Below are positions 59,199-64,000 of a DNA stretch of 64,000 nt, piece after piece. The notes under the pieces were generated by a model, which saw only the letters and a program-made list of their open reading frames with translations, was not told the DNA's origin and did not search any database. The DNA comes from Halosolutus halophilus (lineage in GTDB: Archaea; Halobacteriota; Halobacteria; Halobacteriales; Natrialbaceae). Location of the stretch: NCBI RefSeq assembly GCF_022869805.1, contig NZ_CP094974.1:2728001-2792000 (forward strand), given 5' to 3'. The position numbers were made by a program, and so were the translations under genes. How positions within the stretch are numbered: the first letter of the stretch is position 1; each line of letters starts with the position of its first letter.

Positions 59199-60200
59199 AT
59201 GAGCCTGGTTGGAGACGTCACACTCGTACTCGGCGGCGTAGTCGCGCTGTGGCTCGGCGCCCAGTGGCTCGTGACGGCGGCGGCGACGCTCGCGCGCGCG
59301 GCCGGCATCTCCGCGCTCGTCGTCGGCCTCACCGTCGTGGCGTTCGGGACGTCCGCGCCGGAACTCGTCGTCTCCGTCGGCGCGGCGTTCGAGGGGCGGG
59401 CCGACGTGGCGGCGGGGAACGTCGTCGGCTCGAACGTTTTCAACCTCGCGTTCACCCTCGGACTCGTCGCGGTCGTGCGCCCGTTCCGCGTCTCGGAGAA
59501 GTTGGTCCGACGGGACACCGTCGCGATGGCCGCGACGACCGCCGTCGGAATCGCCGTCCTCGCGAATCTCGTCGTCTCCAGCGTCGAGGGCGGCCTGTTA
59601 CTCGCGCTGTTCGCGGCGTACCTCGGCTGGATCTGGCGTACCGTGACCCGATCGGCAGCTACGGAGCGTCACGACGCCGGAAGTCCCACCACCGATCCGG
59701 CGTCGCCGACCCCCGCGGGCGGCGACTCGTACGAGCCGAATCGAGACGCCGAGTCGATTCGATACGGCGCCGAGGGGGCGAGACTGCTGGTCGGTCTCGC
59801 ACTGGTCCTCGTCGGCGGTCGACTCCTCGTCGACGGGGCGAGCGGGATCGCCCTGTCGATGGGGGTCTCGGAGTGGGTCGTCGGCGTCACCATCGTCGCC
59901 GGCGGGACGTCGCTGCCGGAACTGGCGACCTCGATCGTCGCGACGCGCCACGAGAACCTCGGTATCGCGGCGGGGAACGTCGTCGGCTCGAACGTCTTCA
60001 ACGTCCTCGTCGTCCTCGGGAGCGCCGCGGTCGTGCGCCCGCTTTCCGTCGACGGGGCTGTCCTGTCGGGACTGGCGTGGCTCGCGCTTGTCACCGCGAT
60101 CGCGTCGGCCGTCCTCGCGACCGGCCGACGACTGTCCCGGCTGGAAGGTGTCGGCCTGCTCGCCATCGGTGCGAGTTACTGGGTGTGGACCATCCACTGA
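59199..60200 (+). CDS. CaCA-family calcium/sodium antiporter
   Basis: A 333-residue membrane protein with ten helices in two inverted halves. Both alpha repeats are present: VVAFGTSAPELVVSVGAAFE with GNVVGSNVFNLAFTLG, and VAGGTSLPELATSIVATRHE with GNVVGSNVFNVLVVLG. The acidic residues in each repeat bind Ca2+/Na+. The middle loop is hydrophilic (RTVTRSAATERHDAGS...). Pumps Ca2+ out in exchange for Na+ in this salt-loving organism. ATG at 59199 is chosen over a start at 59166 since the extra residues are not family-like. Confidence 0.93.
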   Translation: MSLVGDVTLVLGGVVALWLGAQWLVTAAATLARAAGISALVVGLTVVAFGTSAPELVVSVGAAFEGRADVAAGNVVGSNVFNLAFTLGLVAVVRPFRVSEKLVRRDTVAMAATTAVGIAVLANLVVSSVEGGLLLALFAAYLGWIWRTVTRSAATERHDAGSPTTDPASPTPAGGDSYEPNRDAESIRYGAEGARLLVGLALVLVGGRLLVDGASGIALSMGVSEWVVGVTIVAGGTSLPELATSIVATRHENLGIAAGNVVGSNVFNVLVVLGSAAVVRPLSVDGAVLSGLAWLALVTAIASAVLATGRRLSRLEGVGLLAIGASYWVWTIH

Positions 60201-60235
60201 CCCGGCCGCCTCCCGATCGCGGGAGTACTCGGGTC

Positions 60236-61078
60236 TCAGAGGCCCAGTATCTCGCGTGCCTGCGCCGGCGTGGCGACCTCGCGACCGAGTTCCTCGGCGA
60301 CGCGAACGACGCGCTCGACGAGTTGCGCGTTGCTCGTCGCGAGTTCGCCCTGCCGGTAATAGACGTTGTCCTCGAGGCCGACGCGGACGTGGCCGCCGAG
60401 CAGGATTCCGAGCGTCGCGAACGGCAACTGGTGGGGGCCGAACCCGAGCGTGTTGAACCGTGCTCCGTCCGGGAGGTTCGAGACGGCGTTCAGCAGGTTC
60501 CGCGGCCGGGGTCGCGTGAGCGTGCCACCGCCGAAGATGAGCGTCGCGTACACCGGTTCGGCGAGGTCGCGGCGATCGAGCAGTCCGTAGACCTCGTTCG
60601 CGTGTCCGTCGTTGAACACCTCGAGTTCCGGTTTGATACCGCGATCCTGCATCTCCGCGTGGAGCGCGTCGACCATCGCCCGCGTGTTCTCGCTGGTGAG
60701 GTGATCGTACCGGTTCAGCGGGCCCATGTCGAGCGAGGCCATCTCCGGCGGCGGATCCGTTCTGAGGGGTTGGTGTCGCTCCTCGGCGTGCGCACCGGTG
60801 CCGCCGGTCGAGTGCTGGACGATCACGTCGTCGGCGTGTCGCCGAACCGCGTCGTCGATCTCCTGAAAGCGATCGGTCGCGAACGATCGTTCACCGTTCG
60901 GTTTGCGGGCGTGGAGGTGCACGACCGACGCGCCGGCCTCCTCGGCTGCGGCCGCGGCCCGGCCGATCTCCTCGGGCGTCTCCGGCAGGTTCGGATTCGC
61001 TTCCTTCCCGTGGACGCCGCCCGTCAGCGCCGCCGTGACGATCACCGGATCGCCGCCGAGGAAGTCCTCGTAGCTCAT
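60236..61078 (-). CDS. BKACE-type beta-keto acid cleavage enzyme (DUF849)
   Basis: A 280-residue TIM-barrel enzyme that cleaves a beta-keto acid with acetyl-CoA. Zn-binding and active-site motifs: PVIVTAALTGGVHGK at the start, VVHLHARKPNGERSF (HxH Zn ligands), VIVQHSTGGTGAHAEER and EVFNDGHANEVYGLLDRRDL; GLEDNVYYRQGELATSNAQL at the end. Substrate in haloarchaea unknown; carnitine- or amino-acid-derived beta-keto acids are typical. Its ATG overlaps the stop of the Cys-rich gene (ATGA), so they are co-transcribed. Confidence 0.9.
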   Translation of the reverse strand: MSYEDFLGGDPVIVTAALTGGVHGKEANPNLPETPEEIGRAAAAAEEAGASVVHLHARKPNGERSFATDRFQEIDDAVRRHADDVIVQHSTGGTGAHAEERHQPLRTDPPPEMASLDMGPLNRYDHLTSENTRAMVDALHAEMQDRGIKPELEVFNDGHANEVYGLLDRRDLAEPVYATLIFGGGTLTRPRPRNLLNAVSNLPDGARFNTLGFGPHQLPFATLGILLGGHVRVGLEDNVYYRQGELATSNAQLVERVVRVAEELGREVATPAQAREILGL

Positions 61079-61320
61079 CCGTCGGTGCCCTCCTCGGACG
61101 ATCGATCGGCCCCGGCACCGTCGTCGTTGCCCGCCCCGTCGCCGTCCGCGTGGGCCCGGTATATTTCGCAGTGGTCGCCGTGCTCGAGGTCGTAGCGATC
61201 GTTGCAGATGTCGGCGCGCATCGGCTGGACGAACCGATCGGCGACGGTACAGTACGCTCGCTCGTGGTCGAACGCGAGTTCGTTCGACTCGCGCCGGTAT
61301 TCCAGATACGGACAGCCCAT
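61075..61320 (-). CDS. Small Cys/His-rich protein, conserved haloarchaeal type
   Basis: An 81-residue protein: MGCPYLEYRRESNELAFDHE, then RAYCTVADRFVQPMRADICN and YDLEHGDHCEIYRAHA, then an Asp/Gly-rich tail. Four Cys (3, 24, 39 and 51) with neighbouring His suggest a metal site, zinc or iron-sulphur. Family not named by me. Overlaps the start of the BKACE gene by 4 nt; a shared role is likely but unknown. Confidence 0.75.
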   Translation of the reverse strand: MGCPYLEYRRESNELAFDHERAYCTVADRFVQPMRADICNDRYDLEHGDHCEIYRAHADGDGAGNDDGAGADRSSEEGTDG

Positions 61321-61512
61321 ACGACCGTCTCGGCCGGAATCGGATTAACGGTGGTGCTATCGTCGCCACTGACAGTCGGTGCACACCCGATCGCACAGCC
61401 GTCGTGCGTTCGGTGTGTGAACAAGTTCGGTTGGTGCGATGTCGCGGACCGCGTCCGGTAACACCGATGTCCGCTAAACGATACCCGCATCCGATACCTA
61501 CGTGGAACTACT

Positions 61513-62478
61513 ATGGCACCGACGACACCCGGTCTCCACCACGTGACGGCGATCGCCGGCGACCCGCGGGCCAACGCGGAGTTCTACGTCGGCGCGCTCG
61601 GCCTGCGGTTCGTCAAGCGAACCGTCAACCACGACGATACGGGGACCTATCACTTCTACTTCGGCGACGAGCAGGGGACGCCGGGGACGAACATCACGTT
61701 CTTTCCGTGGACCGATCGCGGCCACTCGGGCCAGTTCGGGGCCGGCCAGACGCGGGACACGGCCTACCTGATTCGATCCGACTCCGTCGACTACTGGGCT
61801 GATCGACTCGCATCGCAGGGCGTGGCGGTCGATCGCTCCGAGCGGTTCGGCGAGACGGTACTCGGGTTCGACGACCCGGACGGGATCGGGCTCGAACTCG
61901 TCGGAAGCGAGGCGGCCAGAGAGGCCGACGCAAAACCGTGGGCAGACAGCCCAGTACCCGCCGATCACCAGCTCCGCGGCTTCCACAGCGTGACCCTCGC
62001 CGTCGACGCGTTCGAACCGACCGCGGAGGTGCTCACCGACGTCCTCGGCTACGAACTCGAGGGCGAGGACGACGGTCGCCGCCGGTATCGGACGCCAGAC
62101 GGCGGCCCGGGATCGGCAGTGGACCTCGTCGAGACCGACGCGGACCGTGGCCACATGGGCGTCGGAACCGTCCACCACGTCGCGTTCGAGGCCGCGGACG
62201 TCCACGAGCAAGAGCGGTGGCGCGGCGTCTTCCGAGATCACCGACTGGACGTCACGGAGGTCATCGATCGCAAGTACTTCCAGTCGATCTATTCGCGGGA
62301 ACCCGGCGGCGTGCTCTTCGAGATCGCGACGACCGGCCCCGGCTTCACCGTCGACGAGGACGTCGACGAACTCGGCTCGACCCTCACCCTCCCCGAGTGG
62401 CTCGAGGACGAACGCGAGCGGATCGAAGCTCAGTTGCCCGAGTTCGAGGGCCCGACCGCCGAGACGGGAGGGAACTGA
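61513..62478 (+). CDS. MhqO-like ring-cleaving dioxygenase (VOC fold)
   Basis: A 321-residue protein of two VOC domains like the hydroquinone/quinone-related dioxygenase MhqO. N-domain: GLHHVTAIAGDPRANAEFYV with His as first metal ligand, TYHFYFGDEQGTPGTNITFF, and LGFDDPDGIGLELVG (Glu). C-domain: GFHSVTLAVDAFEPTAEVLT, HHVAFEAADVHEQ (second metal His) and YFQSIYSREPGGVLFEIATT (Glu). Fe(II)-dependent aromatic ring cleavage or quinone detoxification is the family role. The next gene, an Fe-ADH, begins 37 nt downstream in the same direction. Confidence 0.88.
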   Translation: MAPTTPGLHHVTAIAGDPRANAEFYVGALGLRFVKRTVNHDDTGTYHFYFGDEQGTPGTNITFFPWTDRGHSGQFGAGQTRDTAYLIRSDSVDYWADRLASQGVAVDRSERFGETVLGFDDPDGIGLELVGSEAAREADAKPWADSPVPADHQLRGFHSVTLAVDAFEPTAEVLTDVLGYELEGEDDGRRRYRTPDGGPGSAVDLVETDADRGHMGVGTVHHVAFEAADVHEQERWRGVFRDHRLDVTEVIDRKYFQSIYSREPGGVLFEIATTGPGFTVDEDVDELGSTLTLPEWLEDERERIEAQLPEFEGPTAETGGN

Positions 62479-62501
62479 CGTGAGCCGGACTGACGAGTTA
62501 C

Positions 62502-62508
62502 GGAGGGG
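62502..62508 (+). promoter_or_regulatory. Shine-Dalgarno-like site before the Fe-ADH GTG
   Basis: The sequence GGAGGGG at about 62502-62508 lies 7-8 nt before the GTG at 62515. It is one of few clear SD-like sites in this window and supports a GTG start with internal translation in the operon. Confidence 0.5.
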
Positions 62509-62514
62509 ACCCGC

Positions 62515-63717
62515 GTGAGCCGGCGCGACGGCTTCCGGTTCGAGTACGATCCCGGCGTCCTCCGGTTCGGATCCGGCTCGGTGGACGACCTCGCGGACGA
62601 ACTCGCGAGGCAGGGGTTCGATCGGGCACTCCTCGTCTGCGGCTCGACGGTCGGAAACTCGCCCGCGGTGATCGATCCGGTCACCGAGGGACTCGGCGAT
62701 CGACTCGGCGGCGTCTTCGCCGAGACGACGACGAAAAAGCGCCTCGCGACGGCGGTCGAGGGGACCGAAGCGATGGACGCCCACGACGCGGACGTCCTCG
62801 TCGCACTCGGCGGCGGGAGCAGCCTCGACGTCGCGAAAGTCATCAGCGTCCTCGACGCCGCCGACCGCGATCCCGCGGCGATCGGGCGGGAGTTCGAAGA
62901 GCGGGGCACGATCTCGATCCCGTCGGGATCGCTGGCACCGATCGTCGCGATTCCGACGACGCTCGCGGGTGCCGACCTCTCGACCGTCGCCGGCGTGACG
63001 GCGGCACCCGATGGCGGCCTGGTCGACGCGCCGACGAGCGGCGGCGTCGGCGATCCGCGGCTGATGCCCGGCGCGATCGTCTACGACCCCGCGCTCGTCG
63101 CGACGACTCCGAAATCGATCCTCGCGGCCTCCGCGATGAACGGGTTCGACAAGGGGATCGAGACCCTCTACGCCCGAACCGCCACGCCGGTGACGGACGC
63201 GACTGCGATGCGCGGTCTCGGACTCCTGCGGGACGGCCTCCGGCGACTCGGCGACGAGGGCCCGACCGAAGACGTGCTCGAACCGGTACTCGAGGGGACG
63301 ATGGTCGTCCAGTACGGCATCTCCCGCCCCGGCGAGACCACGCTCTCGATCGTCCACGCGTTCGGTCACGGGTTGACCCGATCGTACGACGTGCAACAGG
63401 GTGCCGCCCACGGCGTCGTCGCGCCACACGTCCTCCGGTACCTCTTCGAGGAGGTCGACGGCCGGCGGGACCTCCTCGCGGACGCGCTGGGCGTCGGTGA
63501 CGCGGCCGATCGGGCCGAGGCGATCGTCGACGCCGTCGCGGACGTCCGCGACGCGCTCGATCTGCCGGCGCGGCTCCGGGACGTCGACGGACCCGAACCG
63601 GACGAGTTCCCGGCCGTCGCCGAGGCGATTCTGGAGGACTCGTTCGTGGCGAACGCGCCGGCCGGGCTGGAGCCGACGCAGGAGGCGATCGAGGCCGTGC
63701 TCGAAGACGCGTACTGA
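62515..63717 (+). CDS. Iron-containing alcohol dehydrogenase / maleylacetate-reductase-like
   Basis: A 400-residue group III Fe-dependent dehydrogenase. NAD(P)-binding domain: ALLVCGSTVGNSPAVIDPVT, VLVALGGGSSLDVAKVISVL (GGGS) and IVAIPTTLAGADLS (PTT). Iron ligands lie in the helical domain: MNGFDKGIETLYA (Asp), SIVHAFGHGLTRSYDVQQGA (His, His) and AAHGVVAPHVLRYL. Directly behind an MhqO-like dioxygenase, a maleylacetate reductase role in aromatic degradation is attractive but unproven. Starts at GTG behind an SD-like GGAGG. Confidence 0.9.
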   Translation: MSRRDGFRFEYDPGVLRFGSGSVDDLADELARQGFDRALLVCGSTVGNSPAVIDPVTEGLGDRLGGVFAETTTKKRLATAVEGTEAMDAHDADVLVALGGGSSLDVAKVISVLDAADRDPAAIGREFEERGTISIPSGSLAPIVAIPTTLAGADLSTVAGVTAAPDGGLVDAPTSGGVGDPRLMPGAIVYDPALVATTPKSILAASAMNGFDKGIETLYARTATPVTDATAMRGLGLLRDGLRRLGDEGPTEDVLEPVLEGTMVVQYGISRPGETTLSIVHAFGHGLTRSYDVQQGAAHGVVAPHVLRYLFEEVDGRRDLLADALGVGDAADRAEAIVDAVADVRDALDLPARLRDVDGPEPDEFPAVAEAILEDSFVANAPAGLEPTQEAIEAVLEDAY

Positions 63718-63787
63718 CGTCGACGCTGCGATAGTGGCGGAAAATCGATTCCTCACTCGGACTCGACCGGGACGAACCCGGGTCCGT

Positions 63788-64000
63788 CTACAGCCCGAGG
63801 TTCAGCGCGTACGCCCACGACTCGACGCCGAGGGCGAGGACGAGAAAGACGAGTGCGCCGGCGAACAGTTCGACGTTCTTGATGAAGTCGGTCATCTCGG
63901 ACTGCTGCTGATCCTCGGGAACCGCCCAGAAGTCGTGCATGACCGGCGTCACGACGAGGAAGAACGCCGCGAGTAGCCCCGCGGCGATCGCCGGGAAGGC
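63788..64000 (-). CDS. DoxX-family membrane protein (3' part only, cut by window end)
   Basis: Partial gene, 70 codons to the TAG stop. It reads AFPAIAAGLLAAFFLVVTPV, HDFWAVPEDQQQSEMTDFIK, then NVELFAGALVFLVLALGVES: two membrane helices and the HDFW...EM..F.KN motif of the DoxX family. The start lies beyond 64000. In Bacillus a DoxX-type protein (MhqP) works with MhqO against quinones; here the two genes are convergent neighbours. Confidence 0.8.
   Translation of the reverse strand, partial: AFPAIAAGLLAAFFLVVTPVMHDFWAVPEDQQQSEMTDFIKNVELFAGALVFLVLALGVESWAYALNLGL

Noticed and set aside
59066-61195. 709-codon + strand frame over the exchanger and BKACE genes
   Set aside because: Arg-rich frame overlapping two well recognised genes (CaCA and BKACE); no domain.
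61498-63756. 752-codon minus-strand frame opposite the dioxygenase and Fe-ADH
   Set aside because: Antisense shadow of two genes with clear motifs on the + strand.
1-64000. tRNA, rRNA or CRISPR arrays
   Set aside because: I looked for T-arm consensus (GGTTCRA-type), rRNA landmarks and evenly spaced repeats and found none. A split or intron-containing tRNA could be missed by eye.

Overview
This window is a stretch of haloarchaeal chromosome. The evidence is the high G+C content with GC-biased third codon positions, strongly acidic predicted proteins, many leaderless genes with a TATA-like box 26-30 nt upstream, Tat lipoproteins of the RRxFL...GC type, a PGF-CTERM S-layer glycoprotein, TFB, and many haloarchaea-specific small proteins (DUF555, UPF0058, DUF5786, DUF357, zinc-ribbon microproteins). 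Gene content and heavy use of CGATCG-like words suggest the Natrialbales (Natrinema/Haloterrigena-like), which is an inference. No tRNA, rRNA or CRISPR array was seen. About 60 protein genes are supported, several too small or too split to show up easily.

Region by region. 1-4.7 kb: a Moco-domain protein, small regulators, glutamine synthetase (glnA) and a secreted HEXXH metalloprotease. 4.9-11.5 kb: a trehalose segment (PhiH1-type regulator, otsB, otsA, an M24 peptidase, a zinc-ribbon microprotein) bracketed by two decayed TnpB relics in the same orientation, each still carrying its right-end hairpin. 11.4-15.1 kb: a redox/metal maturation cluster (DUF7350-type iron-transporter-like lipoprotein, divergent SCO1, TlpA-like thioredoxin, CcdA). 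15.3-20.3 kb: a universal stress protein and two bacterio-opsin-activator-type (HTH_10) regulators. 21.7-27.2 kb: glmS, glmU and glmM, together covering UDP-GlcNAc synthesis from fructose-6-phosphate, with intervening zinc-ribbon proteins. 27.6-31.3 kb: FemAB-like acyltransferase and alkaline-phosphatase-family enzyme, probably surface-glycan related, beside a fragment resembling a DegT aminotransferase. 31.3-36.5 kb: HerA-like ATPase, DUF555, UPF0058, zinc ribbon, tfb and DUF357. 36.6-45.9 kb: DUF389 membrane protein, a glutaredoxin-thioredoxin reductase fusion, an HTTM membrane protein, the S-layer glycoprotein and a large acidic lipoprotein. 46-55.5 kb: VOC protein, NhaC antiporter, Drg GTPase, TiaS, a Cro/CI-type regulator, a glutaredoxin-like protein, a purine permease and a TrkA-type K+ regulator. 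55.8-64 kb: a DNA methyltransferase, an orphan four-cluster Fe-S subunit divergent from a HiPIP lipoprotein, a Ca2+/Na+ exchanger, a BKACE enzyme with a Cys-rich partner, and an MhqO-like dioxygenase with Fe-alcohol dehydrogenase convergent to a DoxX protein cut by the window end.

No clearly new multi-gene defence or biosynthetic system is evident. The most unusual signals are the TnpB right ends that supply the stop codon of two unrelated convergent genes, the Grx-TrxR fusion, the orphan Fe-S protein/HiPIP pair, a compact two-stem hairpin at 55.6 kb, and several microproteins and repeats. All functional calls come from reading motifs by eye, without database searches.
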